NCBI RefSeq assembly: GCF_011050415.1
Contig: NZ_DRFS01000003.1
Coordinates: forward strand, 62,001-126,000
Origin: Halomonas sp.
GTDB taxonomy: Bacteria > Pseudomonadota > Gammaproteobacteria > Pseudomonadales > Halomonadaceae
Direction: 5' to 3'
DNA: 64,000 nucleotides
In this document: positions 9,036-17,854 of the stretch, piece by piece
Layout of the letters: every line of letters begins with the position of its first letter
How positions within the stretch are numbered: position 1 is the first letter of the stretch
Notes under the pieces: model-generated
The model's database searches: none
Seen by the model: the letters and a program-made list of their open reading frames with translations, nothing else
Told to the model about the DNA's origin: nothing
Made by a program: the position numbers and the translations under genes

Positions 9036-10112
9036 CTATGGCGTCACCATAATTTTCACCTGGGCTTTATCGCTTAGTAGCGCCTCAAACCCCTCCTCTA
9101 TGATATCTGCTAATGGGATACGCTGAGTCACCATATCTTCAGCACGGAAGTACCCTCTCTGCATTAAAGCCATGACTGCAGGATACACATGACGATAAGC
9201 AATAATGCCCTTCATGGTGCGCTCTTTAATAACAAGATCGTTAGGCTGGAAGCTCGCGTCCCCTTCCCAAATACTGACAACGACGACCTCTCCTCCTTCA
9301 TGGGTGCTGTGTAGAGACTGATTTAACACTGCTGGGATCCCTGTCACTTCAAATGCTACATCCACACCACCATTACTTAACGCTTGCAGCTTCGCCACTG
9401 CGTTTTCTTGCTGTGGGTCAACTACGATTGCGCCAAGCGCTTCGGCTTTCGCTTTACGTGAGGGGGCCACTTCAACGGCGTAAATCTGGGCAGCTCCCGC
9501 CGCTTTAAGCGCTTCTATTGTCATTAGCCCAATAGGACCAGCACCAAATACTGCCGCGCTATCACCAGCCTTCAAGCAGCTTTGGCGCACCGCATGCAGC
9601 GCTACGGCAGCGGGCTCGACCAGTGCGCCCTGCTCGAAGCTGAGATCATCTGGCAGCTTGTGCACCATATGTTCACCCATGACGGTGAACTCGGAAAAAC
9701 CGCCGCCACCGCCTGAGAGGCCGTGAAAGCCCAGCAAGGGCGTCAGGTTATAACGCTCCATTTGGTAGGCGCCGTCTTTATTAGGCGAGAGAATCGGCTC
9801 AATGGCGACGCGGTCGCCCACTTTCACTCGCGTTACCTTAGCGCCAACCTCGACCACTTCCCCGGCAAATTCGTGGCCCATAATAATCGGTGCCTGCTCA
9901 CCACTAATCGGGTGTGGCTTACCTACCGGAATAAAAATCGGCCCAGCGGCATACTCGTGCAGATCACTACCGCAGATGCCACAGGCGGCGACTTTCACCT
10001 TTACCGCATGGGGATCGTTGATAGTGGGGACCGGCACTTGCTCGACACGAAGATCTTTTGCTGCGTACCAAACCGCTGCCTGCATCGTTTGCTGACTGTT
10101 GGACTGACTCAT
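9036..10112 (-). CDS. Zinc-dependent alcohol dehydrogenase (2,3-butanediol dehydrogenase type)
   Basis: A 358-aa medium-chain dehydrogenase/reductase of the threonine/butanediol dehydrogenase subfamily. The catalytic-zinc ligands are visible (CGICGSDLH and GHEFAGEV), as is the Rossmann nucleotide site GAGPIGLM near residue 190. The structural-zinc four-cysteine loop found in many relatives is absent: the region after GDRVAIEP has no cysteine cluster. It likely interconverts a secondary alcohol or diol with a ketone using NAD(H). It lies 17 bp behind the monooxygenase gene and ahead of a terminator, so both form one sigma-54-driven unit. Start supported by a GGAAGGG box about 7 nt upstream. 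Confidence 0.85.
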   Translation of the reverse strand: MSQSNSQQTMQAAVWYAAKDLRVEQVPVPTINDPHAVKVKVAACGICGSDLHEYAAGPIFIPVGKPHPISGEQAPIIMGHEFAGEVVEVGAKVTRVKVGDRVAIEPILSPNKDGAYQMERYNLTPLLGFHGLSGGGGGFSEFTVMGEHMVHKLPDDLSFEQGALVEPAAVALHAVRQSCLKAGDSAAVFGAGPIGLMTIEALKAAGAAQIYAVEVAPSRKAKAEALGAIVVDPQQENAVAKLQALSNGGVDVAFEVTGIPAVLNQSLHSTHEGGEVVVVSIWEGDASFQPNDLVIKERTMKGIIAYRHVYPAVMALMQRGYFRAEDMVTQRIPLADIIEEGFEALLSDKAQVKIMVTP

Positions 10113-10129
10113 GGGTTACCCTTCCTGTT

Positions 10130-11944
10130 TTAAGACGTGTGGTGAACCGGCTGCAGACCGTAGACAGGCGTTTCCAGCCCCTCCATGCGTGCCTTTAACT
10201 GCAGCGCCAAATAGTGTGAGTAGTGCCGCGACTGGTGCAGGTTGCCGCCATGGAACCACAGCGCCTCTTGCTGGGTGGGTTTCCACATATTGCGCAGCTC
10301 GCCCTCCCAAGGGCCGGGGTCTTTGGTGGTGTCAGAGCCCAAGCCCCAGCACTTGCCGACTTTATCCGCTACCTCTTGGGAGATAAGACGTGCCGCCCAG
10401 CCATTCATGGAGCCGTAACCGGTGGCGTAAACGATCAAATCTGCCGCTAGCTCACTGCCATCAGTGAGGGTGATGGAGTGGGGATTGATGCGCTCAATGC
10501 CCACCCCGCTGCGCAGCTTGATATCGCCACTGGCCACTAAGTCGCAGGCGCCCACATCGATGTAGTAACCCGAACCCCGGCGCAGGTACTTCAAAAACAG
10601 CCCGGAGTCGTCGTCACCAAAATCGAGCAAAAAGCCTGCGTCTTCTAGCTTCTGATAAAACTCAGCGTCGCGCTGTTTAATCGCCTCGAACGCCGGGCGC
10701 TGAAAATCTGGCAACACCTTGTAGGGGATCGAGGCAAAAATCAGATCAGCCTTGTCGTGGGTTAAGCCATTGGCGACCGCCTCTTCGGAGTAGAGCGGCC
10801 CCAGCACTTCCTCCATCAAAGAGTCCGACTTCACAATATGGGTGGATGAGCGCTGCAGCATGGTCACATCGGCGTCGTGCTCCCAAAGTGCCGCGGCAAT
10901 ATCGTGAGCGGAGTTATTCGAGCCCACAATGACGCACTTTTTACCTTGGTAGGCATCCGGCCCTGGGTGCTGGCTGGAGTGCTGTTGCTCGCCTGCGAAG
11001 TTCTCTGCGCCGGGAAATGTCGGCACGTTGGACATGCCTGACATTCCAGTGGCCATCACCAGCTGTTTCGGGCGTAGCGTGAGCTCTTCGCCGTTGCGCT
11101 TAACGTTAACCACCCACTCGCCTGCGGCTTCGTCGAAGCGCGCATTCTGACACTCAGTGGAACTCCAATAATTGAGCTCCATCACCTTTGTGTACATCTC
11201 CAGCCAATCGCCCACCTTGTCTTTGGGGGCAAACACCGGCCAGTTTTCTGGGAAAGGAATATAGGGCAGGTGGTCGTACCACACCGGGTCGTGCAGGCAG
11301 AGAGACTTATAGCGCTTGCGCCAGGAGTCCCCGGCCCGCTCGTTGCGCTCGATAATAATGGTCGGCACGCCCATCTGCTTTAGCCGAGCGCCCAAGCCAA
11401 TACCGCCCTGGCCCCCGCCAATCACTACGCAGTAAGGCTGCTGTGTGTAACCAAGCTCCGCTTCTTCGCGTTCCCGTGACTCTAACCAGGTTTCACGCTG
11501 TTTGTTGGCACCGTGCTCGGCACCTTTTGGGCGGTTGTGATTACGCGGCTCGGGGAAGTCGTGCAATGCTTGCATGGTGGTTAACAGCGTCCAGCATTTG
11601 CCGTCTTTAAGACGCAGGTAGCCTTTGCCGCTGGCGACCGCTGTCTCAAAGGTAAACCACGCCTCGCTGGTATCGCCGTTCTGGGTAGCTTCGCCTTCTA
11701 GCTGCCAGTTCGTAGGACGCACGTTCTCCAGGGTGGCATTGAGCATGGCCTGAATAGCATCTTTGCCCTCACAGGTTTTTAAATTCCAGGTAAAGGTTAC
11801 AAAGTCGCGCCAGTAACACTCCTCATTAAATAGCGACAAGACACGCTGAATATCCTGGGCTTGCAGCGCTTTATCAAAATCACTCAGCCACCCTTGGACA
11901 GTCGCCGTGGCGGTTTGCTGGGTTTGTGCCGGGGTCTGTGACAT
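10130..11944 (-). CDS. Flavin-containing monooxygenase (FMO/BVMO-like) with SnoaL-like N-domain
   Basis: A 604-aa flavoprotein. The first ~150 residues look like a SnoaL/NTF2-like domain; the rest is a group B monooxygenase with FAD site VVIGGGQGGIGLGARL and NADPH site VIVGSNNSAHDIA. Between them the segment FAGEQQHSSQHP matches the Baeyer-Villiger fingerprint FxGxxxHxxxW(P/D) except that His replaces Trp (FMOs have Tyr/Phe there). It should insert or transfer oxygen from O2 to a carbonyl or heteroatom; the substrate is unknown. The ATG at 11944 has a GGAG box 9 nt upstream; an upstream in-frame extension to 12109 would run across the sigma-54 promoter and is rejected. Confidence 0.85.
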   Translation of the reverse strand: MSQTPAQTQQTATATVQGWLSDFDKALQAQDIQRVLSLFNEECYWRDFVTFTWNLKTCEGKDAIQAMLNATLENVRPTNWQLEGEATQNGDTSEAWFTFETAVASGKGYLRLKDGKCWTLLTTMQALHDFPEPRNHNRPKGAEHGANKQRETWLESREREEAELGYTQQPYCVVIGGGQGGIGLGARLKQMGVPTIIIERNERAGDSWRKRYKSLCLHDPVWYDHLPYIPFPENWPVFAPKDKVGDWLEMYTKVMELNYWSSTECQNARFDEAAGEWVVNVKRNGEELTLRPKQLVMATGMSGMSNVPTFPGAENFAGEQQHSSQHPGPDAYQGKKCVIVGSNNSAHDIAAALWEHDADVTMLQRSSTHIVKSDSLMEEVLGPLYSEEAVANGLTHDKADLIFASIPYKVLPDFQRPAFEAIKQRDAEFYQKLEDAGFLLDFGDDDSGLFLKYLRRGSGYYIDVGACDLVASGDIKLRSGVGIERINPHSITLTDGSELAADLIVYATGYGSMNGWAARLISQEVADKVGKCWGLGSDTTKDPGPWEGELRNMWKPTQQEALWFHGGNLHQSRHYSHYLALQLKARMEGLETPVYGLQPVHHTS

Positions 11945-11999
11945 AGCGAGTACTCCATCGTTTGTTATTGTTGAATTGCTTGTGAGACACCCAACTCCA

Positions 12000-12015
12000 A
12001 GCATCCGCCGTGCCA
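12000..12015 (-). promoter_or_regulatory. Sigma-54 promoter of the monooxygenase operon
   Basis: The minus strand reads TGGCACG-GCGG-ATGCT, matching the -24/-12 consensus TGGCACG-N4-TTGCW except for one base. GG and GC are at exact spacing. The predicted start near 11989 gives a 45-nt leader. The divergent neighbour encodes a sigma-54 activator, which fits. Confidence 0.82.
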
Positions 12016-12098
12016 AAACACACAAAGCCACTACAACCAACTGAAAGATAACGTTATTTAATAAAACAAAGCGGCGATAAGACGTAGAGAGGAGGCGG

Positions 12099-12140
12099 AC
12101 ACCTGTCACACTGTTTACAGCTAGGTGTTACAGGTGTAAC
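12099..12140. promoter_or_regulatory. Candidate enhancer (UAS) for the sigma-54 activator
   Basis: About 85-125 bp upstream of the sigma-54 promoter lie paired inverted repeats: ACACCTGT (12099-12106) with ACAGGTGT (12130-12137), and the nested palindrome GTTAC-AGGT-GTAAC (12127-12140). Position and symmetry fit an enhancer for the Fis-type helix-turn-helix of the adjacent regulator, possibly also autoregulatory. Confidence 0.55.
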
Positions 12141-12220
12141 GCACGACTAACGGCGTAATAGCACTGCGTTGACACCCACGCCAGAGCGCATAGGCTGGAA
12201 GGACAATAACAATCCCTACG

Positions 12221-14215
12221 GTGAACCACGCCATGCCTACTCAATCGCCACTGCCTGCACGGCTGCAATCCGTCCAGCGCCAGCATATTGAGCATATTTT
12301 CCAGCTCGGCGAAGGTCTGGAAGTTCCCCAGCTACCGGCCCAGCAAACCATTCGGCGTTCCTGGCTGCGCTGCCTAAACGAGTACCAGCTCGATCCCACT
12401 CAGCCACGCCCAGCGCGGGTGGTGCCCCAGCAAATCCTGATCGAGCACCGGGAATCCGTGGATGAACTCCTGCATGTGGCTAGAGCCGGGGTTGACCAGC
12501 TTTATCAGCAAATTGCCCAGCTAGGCTATGTACTGCTGCTCACCGACCACCGCGGGATAACCGTCGAGTTTCGTGGCGATCCCAACCAAGACCAGCAACT
12601 GCGCAAAGCAGGCCTTTATCTCGGTGCTGACTGGGACGAACGCTTTGCAGGCACCTGTGCAGTAGGCACCTGCCTGCATGACCGACAAGCGATTATTTGC
12701 CACCGCCAGGAGCACTTTGATGCCTCGCATATTTCGCTTACCTGTACTGCCGCCCCCATCGCCGACCCACAAGGCAACGTCATGGCCGTGCTGGATATCT
12801 CAGCGCTGCAATCACCTACCCAGCATGAGAGCCAAAATTTTAGCCTCTCGCTGGTAACGCTCTACGCACGCATGATTGAGGACGCCTATTTTCTCCAGCG
12901 CTACCGTGACTGCCTGATGGTGCGTCTGGATACTTCGCGTGAGTTTGTGCATGTAAACGGGCGTGGGCTCATCGCCATTGAAGAGAACGGGCAAGTGATT
13001 GCCGCCAACGCTGTGGGTCGTGATCTGATAAGTGAACACCAGCGCCGTTGGCCACCCTGGTCAGCCCATCACACCCCAATGCTGGGGGAGCTGTTCGAGT
13101 GCGAGATCGCCGATGTGCTCAGCATTAATAGTGCCACCGACGATCAACTGCGCGCTTTTCGTGCCAGGTTCGACAACACTATTTACTTTATTAGCTTGTT
13201 GGAACCACGCCGCCCGCGCCCTGCTCAGCAAGCACAACCGCTCGCCTCCAGCCTGCCGGAACCACTGGTACGCCTCGGTGCCGACGACCCCGCCATGCGC
13301 AAAGTGCAGAAGCTGGCTGAGCGGCTGCGCAACGAAGCCAGCGTCAATGTACTGATTAGCGGTGAAACCGGCACCGGCAAAGAGGTGGTTGCCCGTGCGC
13401 TGCATGACAGCGGCAACCGTGCCAGGGGGCCGTTTATCGCGGTCAACTGCGCGGCTATTCCCGAAGCGCTGATCGAAAGCGAGCTGTTTGGCTACGAGCC
13501 CGGCGCCTTTACCGGCGGGCGCGCCAAAGGCATGCGCGGGCTGATTCCCCAAGCCCACGGCGGCACACTGTTTTTAGATGAAATCGGCGATATGCCGCTG
13601 GCCCTGCAAACCCGCCTGCTACGCGTACTGGCCGAGCGAGAAGTGATGCCTCTTGGGGCCAATAAGCCTGAAAAGGTTGATATCCGGGTGATTACCGCCA
13701 CCCATCGCAATATCGATGCAATGATCCAACAGGGTGAATTCCGCGAAGATCTCTATTACCGCCTTAACGGGGCCCAACTGCGCCTGCCCGCGCTGCGCGA
13801 CCGCGCCGATAAGCTCTACGTTATCCGCCGTGTATTTGACGACATCATTAAAGAGCGCGCTTCCAGCCAATCACCGCGCCTGCGGGCCGATGCCATTAGC
13901 GCCCTGCTCGCCTACGCCTGGCCCGGTAATATCCGCCAGCTAAAGAATGCGCTGGCCTTTGCCCTGGCCACCTCAGAAAGCGACGAAATCACCGTTCATG
14001 ACCTACCCGAGCAGTGCCTAAGCCAACGCATCACGCGGCAGGCACCTCCCCTGACTGCAGACGCTGGTAGCGACAGCGATCACACACTGCTGGAAATGCT
14101 CAAGGAGCAGCACTGGAACATTAGCGCCGTTGCTCGCGCGCTGGGGGTTTCGCGGCCTACCGTATACCGGCAAATGCAGCGCCAGGGCATAGTGCCGCCG
14201 AATTGGCAGGGGTGA
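12221..14215 (+). CDS. AcoR-like sigma-54-dependent activator
   Basis: A 664-aa bacterial enhancer-binding protein. The N-terminal ~320 residues hold a GAF-type sensory region as in AcoR/MimR-like activators of acetoin, ketone or alcohol metabolism. The central AAA+ domain has Walker A GETGTGKE, the sigma-54-contact loop GAFTGGRAKG (the usual Ala after GAFTG is replaced by Gly), Walker B GGTLFLDEIGDMP, and the arginine finger region. The C-terminus is a Fis-type HTH (NISAVARALGVSRPTVYRQ). It is divergent from the monooxygenase operon, its likely target. Start is either GTG 12221 or ATG 12233; neither has a strong ribosome site. Confidence 0.88.
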   Translation: MNHAMPTQSPLPARLQSVQRQHIEHIFQLGEGLEVPQLPAQQTIRRSWLRCLNEYQLDPTQPRPARVVPQQILIEHRESVDELLHVARAGVDQLYQQIAQLGYVLLLTDHRGITVEFRGDPNQDQQLRKAGLYLGADWDERFAGTCAVGTCLHDRQAIICHRQEHFDASHISLTCTAAPIADPQGNVMAVLDISALQSPTQHESQNFSLSLVTLYARMIEDAYFLQRYRDCLMVRLDTSREFVHVNGRGLIAIEENGQVIAANAVGRDLISEHQRRWPPWSAHHTPMLGELFECEIADVLSINSATDDQLRAFRARFDNTIYFISLLEPRRPRPAQQAQPLASSLPEPLVRLGADDPAMRKVQKLAERLRNEASVNVLISGETGTGKEVVARALHDSGNRARGPFIAVNCAAIPEALIESELFGYEPGAFTGGRAKGMRGLIPQAHGGTLFLDEIGDMPLALQTRLLRVLAEREVMPLGANKPEKVDIRVITATHRNIDAMIQQGEFREDLYYRLNGAQLRLPALRDRADKLYVIRRVFDDIIKERASSQSPRLRADAISALLAYAWPGNIRQLKNALAFALATSESDEITVHDLPEQCLSQRITRQAPPLTADAGSDSDHTLLEMLKEQHWNISAVARALGVSRPTVYRQMQRQGIVPPNWQG

Positions 14216-14218
14216 TAA

Positions 14219-14240
14219 AAAAGCTACTTCAGAGCTTTTG
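14219..14240 (+). terminator. Weak hairpin terminator after the AcoR-like gene
   Basis: AAAAGCT and AGCTTTT form a 7-bp stem around a 7-nt loop just after the stop codon; GC content is low, so termination may be partial. Confidence 0.45.
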
Positions 14241-14410
14241 ATATGGAAATAACTGCAACATATCTTGAGAACACAGTGCGAGGGCCGGTTGAAGCGAGGG
14301 TCTTTCGCAAGTCATTACTACCTCTTGGCCTTGAGGGTGACCCTCACGTACACTTGTTTGAATCCGTTTATCTATTTATAAACCCGCTTTCGACAAGCCG
14401 AGGCCCTCCC

Positions 14411-15265
14411 ATGGCGTTTGATTCCACCTCTTCCTATATCGCAACCGATGCGCTTAAGCAGGCGGTGAATGCTGCCGTGGTGCTCGAGCGGCCGCTGTTG
14501 ATCAAAGGCGAGCCGGGTACCGGCAAAACCCTGCTGGCTGAAGAGTTGGCCGAGTCTCTCGATACCCAGCTGATTACCTGGCATATCAAATCCAGCACCA
14601 AGGCGGCCCAGGGTTTATACGAGTACGATGCCGTCAGCCGTCTGCGTGACTCTCAGCTAGGCGTTGAAGGCGTGGAAAACGTCGCCAACTACATCAAGCC
14701 CGGCAAGCTGTGGGAAGCCTTTACCGCCAACGAGCGCGTGGTGTTATTGATCGACGAGATTGACAAGGCCGATATCGAATTCCCCAACGACCTGCTTCAA
14801 GAGCTGGATCGTATGGAGTTCCACGTTTACGAAACCGGCGAAACCATCCGCGCCGAACAGCGCCCGATTATCATCATCACCTCAAACAACGAAAAAGAGC
14901 TGCCGGATGCGTTCCTGCGCCGCTGCTTTTTCCACTACATTGAGTTCCCCGACCGCGAGACCATGCAGGCGATTGTCGATGTGCACTTCCCGGATATCGC
15001 CCCTCGGCTGGTCAGCGAAGCCTTAGAGGTATTTTTCGAGCTACGTAAAGCACCAGGCCTGAAGAAAAAGCCGTCCACGTCTGAGCTAGTCGACTGGCTC
15101 AAGCTACTGATGGCTGACAATATTGCTCAAGAGGCGCTCTACAACCGCGACCCGGCCAAAGCGCTGCCGCCCATGGCAGGCGCCTTGGTCAAAAACGAGC
15201 AGGACACCCAACTGCTGGAACGCCTGGCGTTTATGATCCGTCGCCAGAAAGGCACAGGCCGCTAA
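14411..15265 (+). CDS. MoxR-type AAA+ ATPase
   Basis: A 284-aa AAA+ ATPase of the MoxR/CoxD class, thought to act as a chaperone that remodels or matures an enzyme together with a VWA partner. Walker A is GEPGTGKT about residue 38, Walker B is VLLIDEIDKAD about residue 115, followed by sensor 1 ITSNNEKELPDAFLRRC. An upstream in-frame ATG (14243) would add 56 residues without family similarity; ATG 14411 with GAGG 7 nt upstream fits the family N-terminus. The VWA gene starts 3 nt after the stop, so they are coupled. Confidence 0.88.
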   Translation: MAFDSTSSYIATDALKQAVNAAVVLERPLLIKGEPGTGKTLLAEELAESLDTQLITWHIKSSTKAAQGLYEYDAVSRLRDSQLGVEGVENVANYIKPGKLWEAFTANERVVLLIDEIDKADIEFPNDLLQELDRMEFHVYETGETIRAEQRPIIIITSNNEKELPDAFLRRCFFHYIEFPDRETMQAIVDVHFPDIAPRLVSEALEVFFELRKAPGLKKKPSTSELVDWLKLLMADNIAQEALYNRDPAKALPPMAGALVKNEQDTQLLERLAFMIRRQKGTGR

Positions 15266-15268
15266 GCC

Positions 15269-16450
15269 ATGTTTATTGGCCTATTCGAAACACTAAAGCG
15301 TGCGGGCGTTCCGGTATCGCTACGCGAGCTGCTGGATCTTCACGCCGTGGTGGAACGCGGTGTGGTGTTCGCCGATATGGAAGCCTTCTATCAGGTGGCC
15401 CGCACGGTGATGGTCAAAGACGAACGCCACTTCGACCGCTTTGATCGCGCCTTTGCCGTCTGGTTTAAAGGCCTTGAGGACATGGACGCCGCCATTGAGG
15501 CGCTGATACCTGATGAGTGGCTGCGCCGGGAGTTTGAGAAGCAGCTAACGGATGAAGAGAAAGCCAAAATCGAATCCCTGGGCGGCCTCGAAGAGCTCAT
15601 CGAGACGTTTAAAAAACGCCTGGAGGAACAAAAAGAGCGCCACGCGGGCGGCAATAAATGGATCGGCACCGGCGGCACCAGCCCTTTCGGGGCCTATGGC
15701 TACAACCCGGAAGGCATTCGGATTGGTCAGGATGGCTCGCGCCATCGCCGCGCCACCAAGGTCTGGGACGAGCGGCGCTTCCGCGATTACGATGATTCTC
15801 TAGAGTTAGGCACGCGCAATATCAAAATGGCGCTGCGCCGCTTGCGCAAGTTTGCCCGCCAAGGGGCACTAGAAGAGTTCGACGTGGATAGCACCATCCG
15901 CGAAACCGCTAAGGACGCCGGGCTACTCAACGTGCAGATGCGCCCAGAGCGCCATAACGCGGTGAAGGTGCTGCTGTTTTTGGATGTGGGCGGCTCGATG
16001 GATGACCATATTCGCGTCTGCGAAGAGCTGTTCTCTGCCGCCCGCTCAGAGTTCAAGCATCTGGAGCACTACTACTTCCATAACTGCCTTTACGAAGGGG
16101 TCTGGCGGAACAATATGCGTCGGGGTAACGAGCGGATCCCGACCATGGATGTTTTGCACACCTACGGCGCGGATTACCAGGTAGTGATTGTCGGTGACGC
16201 GGCCATGTCGCCCTATGAGGTCACCCACCCCGGCGGTAGCGTAGAGCACTTTAACGACGAAGCGGGCGGCGTTTGGCTTAAGCGTTTATGCGAAACGTTT
16301 CCTCGCCTGGCGTGGCTTAACCCTATGCCGCCCCGGGCCTGGGAGTACACCTACTCGACCCAACTGATCCGCGAGATCATCGATGACCGCATGTACCCCA
16401 TGACCATGGAGGGCCTGGAAACCGCCATGCGCGAGCTAGCAAAGAAGTAA
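15269..16450 (+). CDS. VWA domain protein, CoxE-like partner of MoxR
   Basis: A 393-aa protein with a charged helical N-terminal half and a C-terminal von Willebrand A-like domain. The metal-site motif reads LDVGGSMDD, where the usual DxSxS has Gly in place of the first Ser; a later Thr/Asp (TYGADYQ, VGDAAMSPYE) may complete the site. CoxE-like proteins work with a MoxR ATPase in activating metalloenzymes such as CO dehydrogenase-type hydroxylases, but no such enzyme gene lies nearby, so the client is unknown. Convergent with the cytochrome b561 gene. Confidence 0.85.
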   Translation: MFIGLFETLKRAGVPVSLRELLDLHAVVERGVVFADMEAFYQVARTVMVKDERHFDRFDRAFAVWFKGLEDMDAAIEALIPDEWLRREFEKQLTDEEKAKIESLGGLEELIETFKKRLEEQKERHAGGNKWIGTGGTSPFGAYGYNPEGIRIGQDGSRHRRATKVWDERRFRDYDDSLELGTRNIKMALRRLRKFARQGALEEFDVDSTIRETAKDAGLLNVQMRPERHNAVKVLLFLDVGGSMDDHIRVCEELFSAARSEFKHLEHYYFHNCLYEGVWRNNMRRGNERIPTMDVLHTYGADYQVVIVGDAAMSPYEVTHPGGSVEHFNDEAGGVWLKRLCETFPRLAWLNPMPPRAWEYTYSTQLIREIIDDRMYPMTMEGLETAMRELAKK

Positions 16451-16465
16451 ATTATCCGGCTATTA

Positions 16466-16996
16466 TCAAGCCATGCGCGTCAGCACGTCGTGGTGAGTCA
16501 GCTTGCGATGCAAAAAGGCCATCACGACGTGCCCTACGATCAGCGCCAGCAGTGTCCAGCCCAGCTCACCGTGGAGCAAACCACCCAGATCAGTCATCCA
16601 GCTAATGGGTTCACCTTCAAAGCCAGGCATCAAGGTAATACCGAATACCTCAAGCGAACGGCCCGAGCCGTACTGGCGAATAAGCGCAATGGTTGGCACA
16701 GCGATCATCAAAACGTAGAGCGCAAGATGGCCTAGTTTTGCCATAACACTCACCGATGGCGGGCGGCGGGAAGCATTGGCTAAGGCCCAAAGCACGCGCA
16801 GCACCAGCAGGCTAAGTAGCAGTACGCCGACGGTTCGATGAGTGCCCCACAAAAATGATTCCAGCGCCGAATCCTCAAACAACACTCGCGCTGCCGCACC
16901 ACTAAATTGCCACGCAAACAGCAGCGCCATGCCCCAATGCATTAGGCGGCTAATTGCCCCGTAGCGTTGGCTATTATCCATTATCGATAGTGCCAT
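16466..16996 (-). CDS. Cytochrome b561
   Basis: A 176-aa four-helix inner-membrane diheme cytochrome of the bacterial CybB type. The first helix carries RLMHWGMALLFAWQF with a heme-ligand His; HRTVGVLLLSLLVLRVLWAL supplies the second-helix ligand, GHLALYVLMIAVP the third and LIVGHVVMAFLHRKL the fourth, a complete set. It likely carries electrons between the quinone pool and a periplasmic acceptor. GAGGG lies 6 nt before the ATG at 16996. Confidence 0.87.
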   Translation of the reverse strand: MALSIMDNSQRYGAISRLMHWGMALLFAWQFSGAAARVLFEDSALESFLWGTHRTVGVLLLSLLVLRVLWALANASRRPPSVSVMAKLGHLALYVLMIAVPTIALIRQYGSGRSLEVFGITLMPGFEGEPISWMTDLGGLLHGELGWTLLALIVGHVVMAFLHRKLTHHDVLTRMA

Positions 16997-17119
16997 GAAC
17001 TTCCCTCGTTTTTAATCAGCTAGTCATAAAGCTTATTTTATCGAGCAAACACGGAAAAAACATGACAACACCGTGCAACTTGGTTGCATAAACTGGAACG
17101 CAGCGTTTTCTGATGGCGA

Positions 17120-17683
17120 TTAAAGCGTTTGTGGAAAATCGTTTAAGCCCTTCAAAAAGGCCTGCTTGGCAGCCTCAAACGCCTTAGGGTCATGTTTAAA
17201 GCGACGCAGGATAAGCGCTTCATCCAATACCAGGGTAGGCGCCAATTCGCGAATACTCTTGGCAGGATGGCGAGCGCCCAAGCCAATACGCTTTCCATCC
17301 ATCCCGCCGAACCAGCGCTTAATGCCACTTTTTTGATAGAACGCTTCTTGTTCGGCGTTATCCACCTCGACACGTAGCGGCGCTTTCAGAGTAAGTTCGC
17401 TGATTAACCGCTGTTGGGCATCTGCTTGGTCAAGCGCGCAGGCGTGAGTCACCGTCATGCCCTCACCCTCCTCGTCCAGCACTAGCAGCGCCAGCGCTTG
17501 AGGTTTACCCTGGCCATCAACAGCAGCAAACAGCCGCGCTGCTTCTTGCGGAAAAAACACACTGCAGGTGCCGGTGAACACGACCAGCGGCGTAAGACCC
17601 GCCTCTTGTCCGTAAACCTCAGCGCATAATCGCGCCAGACAGGCATTGCGCTGGGCCTCTGCGTTAACGTGTACGACCTTCAT
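17120..17683 (-). CDS. Hypothetical protein, GNAT-like fold suspected
   Basis: A 187-aa soluble protein that I do not recognise with certainty. The layout (variable N-terminal helices, central strands ALALLVLDEEGEGMTVTHACA, then VEVDNAEQEAFYQKSGIKRWFGG) resembles an acetyltransferase of the GNAT type, where 'AEQEAFYQKSGI' is the usual C-terminal helix before the last strand. The acetyl-CoA loop (Q/RxxGxG/A) is not evident, so function is open. The ATG at 17683 lies 9 nt behind GAGG; the ATG at 17692 abuts that box. Confidence 0.6.
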   Translation of the reverse strand: MKVVHVNAEAQRNACLARLCAEVYGQEAGLTPLVVFTGTCSVFFPQEAARLFAAVDGQGKPQALALLVLDEEGEGMTVTHACALDQADAQQRLISELTLKAPLRVEVDNAEQEAFYQKSGIKRWFGGMDGKRIGLGARHPAKSIRELAPTLVLDEALILRRFKHDPKAFEAAKQAFLKGLNDFPQTL

Positions 17684-17854
17684 TTGAATCATCCTCAGCG
17701 ACTAAAAACCCGCAAGCCTAGAGCAAACATCACCGTTTTGACAGCGCGACGTGCCTCACCACGACGTCCATTCATTTTTACTGATACTGAACACTACTGT
17801 TAACAATCTGTCGAAGAGAGCTGTAAGCGTGAACATCACCTAGAAGGAGCTAGT

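Noticed and set aside
9723-10386. Long plus-strand frames opposite the dehydrogenase and monooxygenase genes
   Set aside because: Antisense shadows of well-supported genes, with no domain and no ribosome site.
11945-12109. Upstream extension of the monooxygenase frame
   Set aside because: Would be translated from upstream of the sigma-54 promoter and has no family similarity.
13032-13870. Overlapping frames within the AcoR-like gene on both strands
   Set aside because: Shadow frames of a GC-rich gene with all activator motifs.
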